Shown one piece after another: positions 8,035-16,390 of a stretch of DNA of 64,000 nt (position 1 is its first letter; the number at the start of each line of letters is the position of its first letter). The notes below the pieces were generated by a model, which was not told the origin of the DNA, searched no databases, and was given only the letters and a program-made list of their open reading frames with translations. Source of the DNA: Woeseia oceani (lineage in GTDB: Bacteria; Pseudomonadota; Gammaproteobacteria; Steroidobacterales; Woeseiaceae); contig NZ_CP016268.1 of the NCBI RefSeq assembly GCF_001677435.1, positions 2,903,001-2,967,000 on the forward strand, given 5' to 3'. A program made the position numbers and the translations under genes.

Positions 8035-8405
8035 GTGTCACCGCCGTCACTGCCCGTCGAACCGTAGGAATCGACCACGGCGATTTTGCCGATGATATGG
8101 GTGTTGAAGTTGGCCAGTTCTTCCGCCGGTATCCACAACTCAGCGTGCTGCGACCCGCCAACAACCTGTACCGCAAACTGCTCCAGGTAGTCGCTGTCGA
8201 CGTCAAAGCGAGTGACGAAGCCGGCCCCGCTGTCGCGTACATTCCAGTCCCGGGCGATTTGCCGGGCATAGTCCCTGTTGAGAACCGGGTAGAAGATCGG
8301 CTGTTCGGGCAGTCTTGGCGGAAAGGCGCTGAAATCGGCAGCCTCGATCAGGGCGAGTTCCTGCGGGCCCACCGGCCGGTAGAGTGTCGTCGTCTGGGGG
8401 CACAT
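8031..8405 (-). CDS. ADP-ribosylation/crystallin J1-type hypothetical protein
   Basis: A 124-residue soluble protein that opens TTTLYRPVGPQELALIE and continues with QPIFYPVLNRDYARQIARDWN and GGSQHAELWIPAEELANFN. These segments are shared by a family usually labelled ADP-ribosylation/crystallin J1, although no enzymatic activity has been shown to my knowledge. A GTG five codons further upstream is possible; the ATG at 8405 has a GAG-type ribosome-binding site. It overlaps the L7/L12-like gene by four bases. Confidence 0.7.
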   Translation of the reverse strand: MCPQTTTLYRPVGPQELALIEAADFSAFPPRLPEQPIFYPVLNRDYARQIARDWNVRDSGAGFVTRFDVDSDYLEQFAVQVVGGSQHAELWIPAEELANFNTHIIGKIAVVDSYGSTGSDGGDT

Positions 8406-8516
8406 GCGTTTTCTCGTCACAGCAGCGGCCTGACAGGCACCTCAAGCAGCGCTCAGGATAATTTACAACCTATTGACTAACAATGCTTTTCAGGCGGCAC
8501 ACTGCTCCCGACACTG

Positions 8517-9059
8517 TCAGCACAGGTCGGGCCTCAGGTCGACGAACACCGACACCTCACCGCCCTCTTCCATGTGCTCGTCCTCACCTTCGTAGAGACT
8601 CACAAGCCCGTGTTCATCGCAATGAAAACGACTGGAGCGCGAGCCAGCATCACCGCTTTGCACCGGCGCACCGAACTGCGCTTCAAGGTTGCTTGATAAC
8701 CGCTCGTAAGCGGCCGCCTGCTCATTCTGATTATTGACGGCGGCGAGATACCAGACACCGAGTGCCACATCACTCTCGTCGCAGGCAACTTCGATGAACA
8801 TTGGCAAGTCAAACACCGAACCGCGAAGCTCAGTGACATTGAGCATACCCAGCGTCTCCATATCCTGCTGGCGCTGGCCGACCACCTCAGCGCCGGCCTG
8901 CTGCTCCGCTCGCACGATAGCGCTGCACGTTGCATCCGCCGCGTAGCCACGAAATGTAAACACCGGCTTCGAACAGGCTGACAGCAAAACGCTAGTGATC
9001 AGCAATACCGATAGAAACAGTGCGCTACCGGAATTATTGCGAGTTTGGCTGAGCTTCAT
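8517..9059 (-). CDS. Hypothetical lipoprotein
   Basis: A 180-residue protein with a clear lipoprotein signal peptide: a hydrophobic stretch ending LLITSVLLSACSK, with Cys29 as the acylation site. The mature part is acidic, with four cysteines that could form disulfides. I recognise no domain. The frame runs open to 9392, but that extension overlaps the GFA gene and lacks coding character; the Met at 9059 sits directly before the signal peptide. Probably anchored in the outer or inner membrane facing the periplasm. Confidence 0.75.
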   Translation of the reverse strand: MKLSQTRNNSGSALFLSVLLITSVLLSACSKPVFTFRGYAADATCSAIVRAEQQAGAEVVGQRQQDMETLGMLNVTELRGSVFDLPMFIEVACDESDVALGVWYLAAVNNQNEQAAAYERLSSNLEAQFGAPVQSGDAGSRSSRFHCDEHGLVSLYEGEDEHMEEGGEVSVFVDLRPDLC

Positions 9060-9123
9060 AGCGTGATTATCCAAAGTTGTAAGGCTCGTACGACACAGGC
9101 AACCACAACCGGCTGCCAGTGAA

Positions 9124-9555
9124 TCAATCGGATTTCGCTGTGGACTCGCATCGGGGGTCATCGTCCCATTCGGCGAATTGCGGCAATGCATCGTCAATCT
9201 CGTACCACTTGGCTTTTGAGGCGACAAACTGATGGTAAGCCGGTGCGATACCCGCATCGTCATCCAGCACGCCGAGCGCGACGTAAGTGCTGCCCGCGAA
9301 ACTGCGATGCCGGGTAAAGAGCGTAACACCACAAGCGCCACAGAAGTGCTTATCCAGTTTGGCCGTTGCCGCGTAACGAACGATGCGCTCAAGGCCGGCA
9401 GTAACGTTCAGATTGCTGTCCGGCACCTCGCAGTACGCCGCAAATGCCGAACCTGTAAGCCGACGGCAGTGCGAGCAGTGACAATAGCCAATGTCGCGCG
9501 GCTCGGTGTCGAACGCGAATCGCACTGCCCCGCAATGGCAGCCGCCGGTACGCAT
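9124..9555 (-). CDS. GFA (CENP-V/glutathione-dependent formaldehyde-activating) domain protein
   Basis: A 143-residue zinc-binding protein of the GFA family. The cysteine pattern is Cys6, Cys8 (GGCHCG), Cys25, Cys27, Cys30 (YCHCSHC) and a later FCGACG pair, which coordinate structural and catalytic zinc in the family. Founding members were proposed to condense formaldehyde with glutathione, but most relatives have no tested activity. Its ATG overlaps the stop of the upstream small membrane-protein gene by one base (TAATG). Confidence 0.9.
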   Translation of the reverse strand: MRTGGCHCGAVRFAFDTEPRDIGYCHCSHCRRLTGSAFAAYCEVPDSNLNVTAGLERIVRYAATAKLDKHFCGACGVTLFTRHRSFAGSTYVALGVLDDDAGIAPAYHQFVASKAKWYEIDDALPQFAEWDDDPRCESTAKSD

Positions 9556-9806
9556 TACAGCCCGCGCGCCGTCAGTATGCCGAGGTTCTTGCTGGAACTG
9601 ATCACGATCAGGCCCACGACGATTAACAACGTGTTGAGCAAGGACATCGCCATGGCGCCTTCCGCGAACAGGCCGGACGATTGCCCGCCGCTGCCCATGC
9701 TCGCAACCACACCTGTGGTCAGAAGCAGCACGCCGGGCAGTGCCGTTGCAATAAGTGCAATACCGATAAAACGCCAGATCAGCGCGGCGAGAGTGTCTGC
9801 AGCCAT
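9555..9806 (-). CDS. Small two-helix membrane protein
   Basis: An 83-residue protein with two transmembrane helices (about residues 8-34 and 50-72) separated by a Gly/Ser-rich loop (VVASMGSGGQSSGLF). A strong AGGAGG ribosome-binding site lies 6 bases before the ATG at 9806, so the longer frame from 9836 is rejected. It is translationally coupled to the GFA gene. No family recognised. Confidence 0.7.
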   Translation of the reverse strand: MAADTLAALIWRFIGIALIATALPGVLLLTTGVVASMGSGGQSSGLFAEGAMAMSLLNTLLIVVGLIVISSSKNLGILTARGL

Positions 9807-9953
9807 TGTTACCTCCTGGTCAGTCTTCGCTGCCATTCTACTGCTAACAAAGGCCAGTGGCCCGCATCAGCAGGAAGGGGTCGGCAGAGCGAAGACTTGC
9901 AGGGTCACAGAATGTGGGCGGGAGCGCGCTGCTGCCACGATCGCCGCAACGGC

Positions 9954-10325
9954 TCAGACGTGCTGATCGATGAGGATCGGGTTGTCGTCCGGGTCGAGCA
10001 ACGTGAAGCTGGCTGGTCCGGTGCTGCTCTCGTCGGCCTCACTCGCCAGGCTAACCCCCTTGGCTTTGAGTGACTTTTGCAAAGACCGCACGTCGGTAAA
10101 CTCGTCCAGTGGCTCGGCTTGTTCATTCCAGCCCGGGTTGAACGTGAGAATGTTCTTGTCAAACATGCCCTGAAACAGCCCGATTGTGCAGCTCCCGTTG
10201 CGCAGCACCAGCCAGCCCTGCTCCTCATGACCACCGTGCACACTGAAACCCAGCTTCAGGTAGAAATCCTTTGAAGCCTGCAGATTTTTAACACTCAGGC
10301 TGATAGAAAAGTTTCCCAGTTGCAT
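9954..10325 (-). CDS. VOC family protein
   Basis: A 123-residue VOC-fold protein. The opening [23 protein letters not shown] and the closing [17 protein letters not shown] strands define the fold. The first-strand ligand position is Ser rather than His, so it is probably not a glyoxalase I. It is downstream of the LuxR and DUF4199 genes on the same strand, a grouping that suggests shared control. Substrate unknown. Confidence 0.85.
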   Translation of the reverse strand: MQLGNFSISLSVKNLQASKDFYLKLGFSVHGGHEEQGWLVLRNGSCTIGLFQGMFDKNILTFNPGWNEQAEPLDEFTDVRSLQKSLKAKGVSLASEADESSTGPASFTLLDPDDNPILIDQHV

Positions 10326-10374
10326 GGCATCACCCCTGTCATTTTGATTAAAGACCCACTGCCTGGTACCCGGG

Positions 10375-10887
10375 CTAGTCCGCTCTCAGCACGGCGCTGT
10401 CTTTGAGTGCGAACGCCGCGATCAGGCTCATCAGCACACCGACCGGGAATATCTCGATGAAAGTGATCGGCAAACGCTGCCAGGGACTGGCGTACATGGC
10501 GCGCATCTTGTCCGTTTCCGCAACCGCTGCAGCGAGTTCAGCTGGCGACGCCCCGGCGGCCCGCTTGTCTGCCAGAATCGAGGCGATGTACTCATCGATG
10601 AATACGTAGTCGGTGACCGCAAGATAAAGCTCCCAGACCGCGACGTACACGACACTGGCCACGACCGTGATGCCAAGGCCGACAGCGAATGCCGTGCGGC
10701 GACGGATGATGCCGCCGAGCGCCTGGTCCCGGTGTTGTTTCACCGCGACGAAGATCACGCTGAAGGCGATCAGCATTATCAGGTACCCGAGCCAGACCGA
10801 CGCTACGCCGAGTTCGTAGCTGAGGGTACTGATGACAATGATCACCAGCCCCGTGATGATCCCGTAAATACCCGCCAGTTTGATCAC
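10375..10887 (-). CDS. DUF4199 family membrane protein
   Basis: A 170-residue membrane protein with four hydrophobic segments (about residues 5-28, 33-50, 66-90 and 143-165) and a polar region between helices three and four ([23 protein letters not shown]). This layout and the [17 protein letters not shown] opening match DUF4199. It follows the membrane-anchored LuxR regulator gene directly; the same neighbours occur together in other bacteria as far as I recall. That suggests a regulator-sensor or regulator-target relation, which is inference. Confidence 0.8.
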   Translation of the reverse strand: MIKLAGIYGIITGLVIIVISTLSYELGVASVWLGYLIMLIAFSVIFVAVKQHRDQALGGIIRRRTAFAVGLGITVVASVVYVAVWELYLAVTDYVFIDEYIASILADKRAAGASPAELAAAVAETDKMRAMYASPWQRLPITFIEIFPVGVLMSLIAAFALKDSAVLRAD

Positions 10888-11007
10888 GCTGCACCTCCTG
10901 GTCCGCAGTCTGAATCGTGCCCGACACGGTACGCCGGGTCGTCACCCGTAGGGGTGATTTGGCGAAAATCACCCGAATTAGTGCCCTCAAACCGCCTCAG
11001 GTGCGAT

Positions 11008-11517
11008 TTACCCAACGAGCTTCAGCGAACGGGCCTTTTCCACGGCTTGCCCACGCCGGGCCACGTCGAGTTTCTGGTAGAGACTCTGCAGATGAGTCTT
11101 GACTGTGTTGACGGACACGAACAGCGCATCGGCTATCTCCTGGTTCGAGCGACCCTCGGCCAGCAAGGCCAGCACCTCCTGCTCACGGCGACTGATGCCA
11201 AGGTAGTTCAGAGCGGCGCTGTTAACACCGGTTGAGGTGCACGACCGGCGTCGGGTCAGCCGGTGACCGAGCCAAACACCCAAGCCGGTGAACAAGAAGC
11301 ACAGAACCACGACATAGATTTCAATCGGGTACCGCCGTGTCAAAAACTGCACTTCGAACCAGTCGAGCAGCATTGCACCGCCTGCCATCGCGGTGCCGTA
11401 ATACACGATGAGCTTCGTGCGCGGCGAGATTGCCCGGAGCCACCCGGAACCGGACAATCTCGTCAAACCGCGTGCGGCGCTGGCGGAGCGAGACGAGTTT
11501 CTGTCTGCAAGCGCCAC
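11008..11517 (-). CDS. Membrane-anchored LuxR-type transcriptional regulator
   Basis: A regulator with two N-terminal transmembrane helices (KLIVYYGTAMAGGAMLLDW and IEIYVVVLCFLFTGLGVWLG) and a C-terminal GerE/LuxR helix-turn-helix (LGISRREQEVLALLAEGRSNQEIADALFVSVNTVKTHLQSLYQKL). No receiver domain is present, so it is a one-component membrane-bound regulator. No ATG precedes the first helix downstream of the neighbouring gene's stop; possible starts are GTG at 11517 or TTG at 11466 and 11457. I report the GTG, and the true start is uncertain. It lies upstream of the DUF4199 gene. Confidence 0.8.
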   Translation of the reverse strand: MALADRNSSRSASAARGLTRLSGSGWLRAISPRTKLIVYYGTAMAGGAMLLDWFEVQFLTRRYPIEIYVVVLCFLFTGLGVWLGHRLTRRRSCTSTGVNSAALNYLGISRREQEVLALLAEGRSNQEIADALFVSVNTVKTHLQSLYQKLDVARRGQAVEKARSLKLVG

Positions 11518-11527
11518 CGCAATCGAA

Positions 11528-11920
11528 CTAGGCCAGCAAGGGCTGCAGATGCACAGCCGTATCAGTGAACTGCTCGAACGACACCGCCTTGCCGTCGGCA
11601 AACTTCCAGACATGCGCGTAAGGTGCCTTGAAGCTCTTGCCGGTCGCCTTGTACGTGGCGCTGTACTCGCCAATCACCACAACAGTGTCGTCGTTGGCAA
11701 TATACTCACGAGGTACAGCTGAAAAGCCGTGCCACTCCGTACCCAACCGTTTGAACACGTTCTCAAGCACCGCATCCGGTCCGATGGACACGCCGCCGTA
11801 GGGTCCACCCGCCGCCTCCGTCCAGTGTATGTCCTTGGCCATAACGCCCAGGACAGTCGGAATATCGCCCGTCGCAAACGCTGCGTAAATGCCCTTGGCA
11901 ATTTCTTCGTTGTTATTCAT
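11528..11920 (-). CDS. SnoaL/NTF2-like family protein
   Basis: A 130-residue NTF2-fold protein. The helix-rich opening NEEIAKGIYAAFATGDIPTVLGVMAKDIHWTEAAGG and the strand YAHVWKFADGKAVSFEQFTDT are typical of the SnoaL/ketosteroid-isomerase-like branch. A GGAAG ribosome-binding site is 9 bases before the ATG at 11920 and immediately abuts the alternative ATG at 11929, so the shorter form is chosen. Ligand and reaction are unknown. Confidence 0.85.
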   Translation of the reverse strand: MNNNEEIAKGIYAAFATGDIPTVLGVMAKDIHWTEAAGGPYGGVSIGPDAVLENVFKRLGTEWHGFSAVPREYIANDDTVVVIGEYSATYKATGKSFKAPYAHVWKFADGKAVSFEQFTDTAVHLQPLLA

Positions 11921-12007
11921 AGATGTCATCTTCCATTTTTCTTATCGTTGTAGGTGAAACACGAAACCGGAATTCCGCAAGGCCTCGTTACCAGCCGTGC
12001 CAGATTG

Positions 12008-12328
12008 TCAGACGGGCGTAGCCAGTTTGAGCCCGACGATGCCAGCGAAAATCAGACCGACACTGACCAGCCGTGCTGCATTGGTGGGCTCGTCGAACAG
12101 CACGATTCCGAGTAATACCGTACCGAGCGCGCCAACACCAACCCAAACGCTGTACGCAGTGCCAACCGGCAGAGATTTCATGGCCATGCCGAGCATCCAA
12201 AGGCTGACGGCCATGGCGAGTACCGTCCACACCGATGGCCACAGGCGACTGAAGCCTTCTGTGTATTTCAAGCCGATCGCCCAGGCGACCTCAAACAATC
12301 CCGCGATAACCAGAATTACCCAAGCCAC
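12008..12328 (-). CDS. gdx: Guanidinium exporter (SMR family, Gdx/SugE)
   Basis: A 106-residue small multidrug resistance protein with four transmembrane helices. It works as a dual-topology dimer exchanging guanidinium for protons. The essential membrane Glu13 ([17 protein letters not shown]) and the Gdx-type surroundings match guanidinium exporters better than quaternary-ammonium Qac pumps. The GTG start at 12328 gives the exact family N-terminus and has a GAGGA site 6 bases upstream. The leader (12350-12391) contains a guanidine-II riboswitch, which independently supports the substrate. Confidence 0.93.
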   Translation of the reverse strand: MAWVILVIAGLFEVAWAIGLKYTEGFSRLWPSVWTVLAMAVSLWMLGMAMKSLPVGTAYSVWVGVGALGTVLLGIVLFDEPTNAARLVSVGLIFAGIVGLKLATPV

Positions 12329-12349
12329 AGTACGTCCTCTTCGACAATT

Positions 12350-12391
12350 GGGGTCGTCCCCGATCAAGGGTGGAGCGGTGAGGTCGTCCTC
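12350..12391 (-). promoter_or_regulatory. Guanidine-II riboswitch (mini-ykkC)
   Basis: Read on the minus strand, two short hairpins with perfect four-base arms and identical ACGA loops follow one another: GAGG-ACGA-CCTC (12391-12380) and GGGG-ACGA-CCCC (12361-12350), separated by 18 bases. Two stems with ACGR loops are the definition of the mini-ykkC motif, which senses guanidine. The second hairpin ends 21 bases before the GTG of gdx, close to its ribosome-binding site. Control of translation initiation is therefore the likely mechanism. Confidence 0.93.
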
Positions 12392-12501
12392 ACTTCCGAA
12401 GGATGGCCGGCACGTGACAGCGCCAGCGATACACAACACACCAGGAGGCTACAACTTTTGAACCGCCATGGCACAACATTGGTCACCACGGAACCCTGCC
12501 A

Positions 12502-12858
12502 TCAGTTGAAGGTTGCCACAAAAGATGCGACCAGAATCAGGAAACTGATGAACGCGCCAATTGCAAACACAGCCAGCAACCTGCCGACGCTGAACCTGGC
12601 CGCGCGTTGCTCCGTTGCTGGCACCTGTGACTTGATGACGGCCACGACCAACGACACACAAAGCCCAACCCAGAAGACCGGCAACACCGAGGGCAGATCG
12701 CCAAAATTCGACGCTGACGCGCTGGCCGGCAACGCGGCGCACAAAGCGCAAGGAACTCGCCAGCGTGAGCGAGCCAGAATGCGAGTCGACCAAGAAATCA
12801 CGTTAGGCGACTGTGCGCTTAACGCCATAGCGCATGGATGTTCATTTTGCATAACCAT
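12502..12858 (-). CDS. Hypothetical membrane protein
   Basis: A 118-residue protein with two convincing C-terminal transmembrane helices (LPVFWVGLCVSLVVAVI and LLAVFAIGAFISFLILVASFV) and a cysteine-containing N-terminal half. The ATG at 12858 has a GGAG site 5 bases upstream and is preferred over the ATG at 12927. No family recognised. It is transcribed in the same direction as gdx but lies upstream of the riboswitch, so it is not under guanidine control. Confidence 0.6.
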   Translation of the reverse strand: MVMQNEHPCAMALSAQSPNVISWSTRILARSRWRVPCALCAALPASASASNFGDLPSVLPVFWVGLCVSLVVAVIKSQVPATEQRAARFSVGRLLAVFAIGAFISFLILVASFVATFN

Positions 12859-12927
12859 TTTCACTCCGGTCGCTGGACACGGCACAGTGGGTGCATTGTT
12901 TACAGCGCCATGCAGAGTTGCTGGCAA

Positions 12928-13683
12928 CTAGGACTGAACGTTCACGGTCGCTCCACTGCGCACAATAGCGGCACTCTTTGTTCTAAGCGCAACGCCGGCC
13001 CTGCCTTCGTTACTCTTCAGGACAGTCCGGATTACATTCATATCACGTGGCAGCTCGCGCTGGCTCATCGTCACCATGATGCAGCGCCGGGTGTCGTCAT
13101 GCACCTGGCACGTCAGTGAGTCGAGGACGATGTCCTTTGCCAGCCATTCGTTTTCGATAAAGCCGATTTCATCACATTCGACCAGAAAGTTGGGCCGGAA
13201 ACGCGCCGGATGAATGGTTGAATCGGGCAGCAGTGCCGTCAACTTTTTCAGCGTCGCGGTGGTCAGCATCTGCAGCGGCACACTGTCAAAGAACGCGCTC
13301 AGCCCGGGCTCGTACAGGAATGGTTCGCCCTCACCGTCCGTCGGCGAGGTCGGAAATTCGTGCTGTATCGTCGTGTTGTTTCCCGCGGAACGTGTAGTGA
13401 CCTGTCGCCCCAGCAACTCAGAGAGGCCACTCGCAGCCTCTGCCGAGCCGGCTGAAACGTCGCGACCGCACGGCAACGTGATCGTTACCGCATTCTCGCC
13501 GGTAGTCGCGCGGCACGTAAGCAGTTTCGGGTATCGCTTTGCGCTCAACGATACGCCGGTCTCCGCATCGACCACTGCCCATTGCCGGTCTCCCTGGATA
13601 CCAGCGGGGCCGACTTCCGCTTGCTTAAGCTGCTCCCCCTGCATGGACTTTACCGGGTACCGCCAGATTTCCGCTATCTTCAT
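12928..13683 (-). CDS. MOSC domain-containing protein
   Basis: A 251-residue protein with the N-terminal beta-barrel (MKIAEIWRYPVKSMQGEQLKQAEV) and MOSC domain found in molybdenum-cofactor sulfurase C-termini and in mARC/YcbX/YiiM-type proteins. The segment HPARFRPNFLVEC and the late RRCIMVTMSQ are in family positions; the Cys in RRC aligns with the conserved MOSC cysteine that binds molybdenum. It lacks the 2Fe-2S domain of YcbX. It probably handles Mo-cofactor-dependent reduction of N-hydroxylated compounds; the exact role is unknown. Confidence 0.88.
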   Translation of the reverse strand: MKIAEIWRYPVKSMQGEQLKQAEVGPAGIQGDRQWAVVDAETGVSLSAKRYPKLLTCRATTGENAVTITLPCGRDVSAGSAEAASGLSELLGRQVTTRSAGNNTTIQHEFPTSPTDGEGEPFLYEPGLSAFFDSVPLQMLTTATLKKLTALLPDSTIHPARFRPNFLVECDEIGFIENEWLAKDIVLDSLTCQVHDDTRRCIMVTMSQRELPRDMNVIRTVLKSNEGRAGVALRTKSAAIVRSGATVNVQS

Positions 13684-14083
13684 TCCTGTTTCCTGTTACG
13701 GCGGTTGGCCTGCGGCTGCAGCAAGCATTCAGCGCATCGTTCAGATTGGCGACCTGATCGCCACGGCAAGCGGCCATTGTACGTACGCACGCGCATCGCA
13801 TCACCCCTGGCGATATTGGTCACGCTGATCGGAATTGCGCAAGGCGGACTACAGCAGGGCCGTGACGCCCTGTTCGTGAGCTTGCCGAACGGTTTATGCG
13901 ACACTGGGCGCCTGGCGCGCACAGGCGGCTGAATTATCCGGCAGCAAACTAACCGGCCCCCTAGCTGGAACGTGCAGCTTGTCCGCAGCGGAATGTGCCG
14001 CCATGTGCTGCGCGGGTTTCGGGCCGGACACGATTGTCATCGCCTTCGCCAACGCAACTCAACCTGACAAGAGACCGTGACCT
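13684..14083. other. Intergenic region, 400 bp
   Basis: This separates the minus-strand MOSC gene from the plus-strand aminotransferase gene and should hold divergent promoters. A minus-strand frame of 80 codons (13680-13922) is present, but its composition is rich in Arg, Cys and Pro without any recognisable pattern, so I do not call it. I see no RNA gene or repeat. Confidence 0.5.
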
Positions 14084-15205
14084 ATGCATATCGAACCCTT
14101 TGCCGTCGAAATATGGATGAACGAATGGGAAACCCGCTGCGAATGGAATCTGGCCGAAACCTGCGTTGACAGCCTCACCCTGGGTGAACTGCTGGAACTG
14201 GCCGGCAAGGGTGAGTCGGAACTTTCGGGTCTGCTGTCAGTAAGGCTGGGTTATGGCGAGATCGACGGGTCGGAACGACTGCGCACAGCAATTTGCGCGC
14301 TGTACGACCGGCAGAAAACGGACAATGTCGTAGTCACCCACGGCACGATCGGCGCCAACATGCTGGTTCACAAAGCCCTCGTCGCTTGCGGGGAGCGCGT
14401 GGTCGCGGTGGTGCCAACCTATCAGCAGCACTACTCAATTCCGGCCAGCATCGGTGCTGACGTGCACACGCTCAAACTCCGCGAAGAAGACAACTTCCTC
14501 CCCGATCTCGACGCATTACGTGCGCTGGTCACTTCCGGCACCCGGCTGATAGCGATCAACAACCCCAACAACCCGACCGGCGCGCTCATGGACCGGTCGA
14601 TGTTGACGGAAATCGCTTCTATCGCACGCGCCGCGAACGCCTGGGTCCTGTGCGACGAGGTCTACCGTGGCACCGACCAAACCGGTTCCGGCATGACGGA
14701 TTCCATCGCTGACATCTACGAGAAAGGCATCAGCACGGCGGGCATGTCCAAAGCCTACGCGCTTGCAGGCCTGCGACTGGGCTGGATAGCCGCACCGCGT
14801 GAGGTGATCGAGGCGGTATCCATCCACCGTGATTACGACACCATTTCCGTCGGCGTGATCGATGACCATTTTGCTGCGTTGGCACTGGAACATCGCGACA
14901 AAGTGTTGGCGCGGAGCCAGTCCATCACCCGTGGCAACCTCGCGCTGCTCGAAGAATGGCTACACGGTGAACCCCGTCTGTCGTGGGTAAAACCGCGTTC
15001 CGGCACTACAGCATTGCTGAAATACGATCTGCCCATGAGCTCGCGAGAGTTCTGTGTCACTCTGCTCAAGGAAACCGGCGTCATGTTCACGCCGGGCTCG
15101 GCGTTTGATATGGAAGGCCATATCCGCATCGGCTATGCAAACGACCGGGCGATTCTGCAAGAGGGGCTCAGTCGTGTGTCCGGGTTCCTCCTGGCTCACG
15201 CGTAA
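14084..15205 (+). CDS. PLP-dependent class I/II aminotransferase
   Basis: A 373-residue fold-type I aminotransferase. The key residues are visible: AINNPNNPTG (158-167, cofactor/substrate contacts), Asp191 and Tyr194 (CDEVY), the Schiff-base Lys223 in MSKAYALAGLRLGW with Arg231, and a C-terminal substrate Arg in GHIRIGYAND. The overall resemblance is to the capreomycidine-synthase-like branch of aspartate aminotransferases. No biosynthetic neighbours point to a substrate. It is the first plus-strand gene after the minus-strand run. Confidence 0.88.
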   Translation: MHIEPFAVEIWMNEWETRCEWNLAETCVDSLTLGELLELAGKGESELSGLLSVRLGYGEIDGSERLRTAICALYDRQKTDNVVVTHGTIGANMLVHKALVACGERVVAVVPTYQQHYSIPASIGADVHTLKLREEDNFLPDLDALRALVTSGTRLIAINNPNNPTGALMDRSMLTEIASIARAANAWVLCDEVYRGTDQTGSGMTDSIADIYEKGISTAGMSKAYALAGLRLGWIAAPREVIEAVSIHRDYDTISVGVIDDHFAALALEHRDKVLARSQSITRGNLALLEEWLHGEPRLSWVKPRSGTTALLKYDLPMSSREFCVTLLKETGVMFTPGSAFDMEGHIRIGYANDRAILQEGLSRVSGFLLAHA

Positions 15206-15400
15206 CAGCACATTCTCCGTCCGCTGGCCAATGATGTTCAGCGCGGCAGTTCGGGACATTCACAGTCAACGAAAGCACTGGTGGCGTTACCACAAGATAC
15301 CCGCCGTGAATGCTGATCGGTGAAGTCTGACGATCAAGCGGAGCCCAAACCGCCGTAAACGGCCAAAGGCGGCTGCGGAAGACCGGTCAGATCACGAGCC

Positions 15401-15520
15401 CTATTCTTCTTTGTAATCCGGGCGCAATACCCCTTGCTCTTTCAGCGTCTTGATCAGCTTGTCCAACCTCACATAGGCAACAACACCCAGCAGGCCGAAC
15501 ACCAGTGCCGCATAAACCAT
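15401..15520 (-). CDS. Very small membrane protein (39 aa)
   Basis: An ATG at 15520 with a GAGGAAA ribosome-binding site opens a 39-residue protein with one transmembrane helix (YAALVFGLLGVVAYV) and a charged tail (RLDKLIKTLKEQGVLRPDYKEE). The layout suggests a small inner-membrane subunit or regulator. The longer frame upstream has no coding appearance. Family unknown. Confidence 0.5.
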   Translation of the reverse strand: MVYAALVFGLLGVVAYVRLDKLIKTLKEQGVLRPDYKEE

Positions 15521-15710
15521 TGCATTTCCTCGTTGCCAGTTTCGAATTCTGTAGTACGCCAAAAAGACTAACACTGACCGCAATCCCGCCAAACTCCTTT
15601 GGCATCCCGAAATCAAGACAGTGGATGGCCTTGGCTGCAATGCCGCAACACGCGCACACCGATTTCAATCGCTAACCGGCCGAGCGGCAGATCGCAGGGA
15701 ATAGCCCGAT

Positions 15711-16202
15711 TCAGGCCTTAAGTTCGTACAGGCTGATTGCTGTAATCTCCTCCCGCGACAGTGGCCGTCTCGCGAGAAAAATCGCAAACCAGATTGCTAC
15801 AAACCAGAACACCAGGTCGACGAACGATACGTAAGCCAAGCCGGTCTGAACATACTCCGCAAAATCATCACTGCCGATTACGTGCAGCGGCGATCGTCCA
15901 GCGCTCAAGATGGCCCGGATCACATTGCCGAGGACACAAGCCGCGATCGTGTACAGGGCAGCTGCCACCGCGAACCTCATCTGAATACCCCGCCCGAGAT
16001 ACTGCATTGAAAAGCCGATCACGATACCGATGCCAGCCGCCGCGAATCCGTACGAAAACGGCCATACCACGGTGGTGAGCCCGTAAGCAGTGGCAGCAAG
16101 CAGCATGGCAATTGCACCCACAATGAGCGCTGCCGCAAAGTTTTGCTCCGCCAGCAGCGCCTCTGCCAGTTCGTAATTCTTTTGTTTGTCTACTTGCTGC
16201 AT
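15711..16202 (-). CDS. Hypothetical four-helix membrane protein
   Basis: A 163-residue protein with a cytoplasmic N-terminal helix (QQVDKQKNYELAEALLAEQ) and about four transmembrane helices (residues about 22-43, 46-64, 76-98 and 121-145). It ends with a short cytoplasmic tail, RRPLSREEITAISLYELKA. The upstream context has no co-directional partner within 180 bases. I know no named family for it. Confidence 0.7.
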   Translation of the reverse strand: MQQVDKQKNYELAEALLAEQNFAAALIVGAIAMLLAATAYGLTTVVWPFSYGFAAAGIGIVIGFSMQYLGRGIQMRFAVAAALYTIAACVLGNVIRAILSAGRSPLHVIGSDDFAEYVQTGLAYVSFVDLVFWFVAIWFAIFLARRPLSREEITAISLYELKA

Positions 16203-16390
16203 TGGGGCCCGCCTTGGTAGCGAGATTAGCCAGGAGCGGCTTATACAAAATCACCCATAGACCGTCATGTTTCCGCCGGTAGCGGTCTGTAGCAAGCCGG
16301 CTACCGGGAATTCTAGCGAAAGCCCCCATTCAGGTACATAGAGGACTGTTCGACAATGACAACGTTACTGCGGCAGCGAACCGGTGACAG

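Noticed and set aside
387-13683. attC sites between the small minus-strand genes
   Set aside because: I looked for paired RYYYAAC/GTTRRRY cores and the shared hairpin seen at 25-26 kb and found none.
13680-13922. 80-codon minus-strand frame upstream of the MOSC gene
   Set aside because: The translation is Arg/Pro/Cys-rich, has no recognisable pattern or ribosome-binding site.
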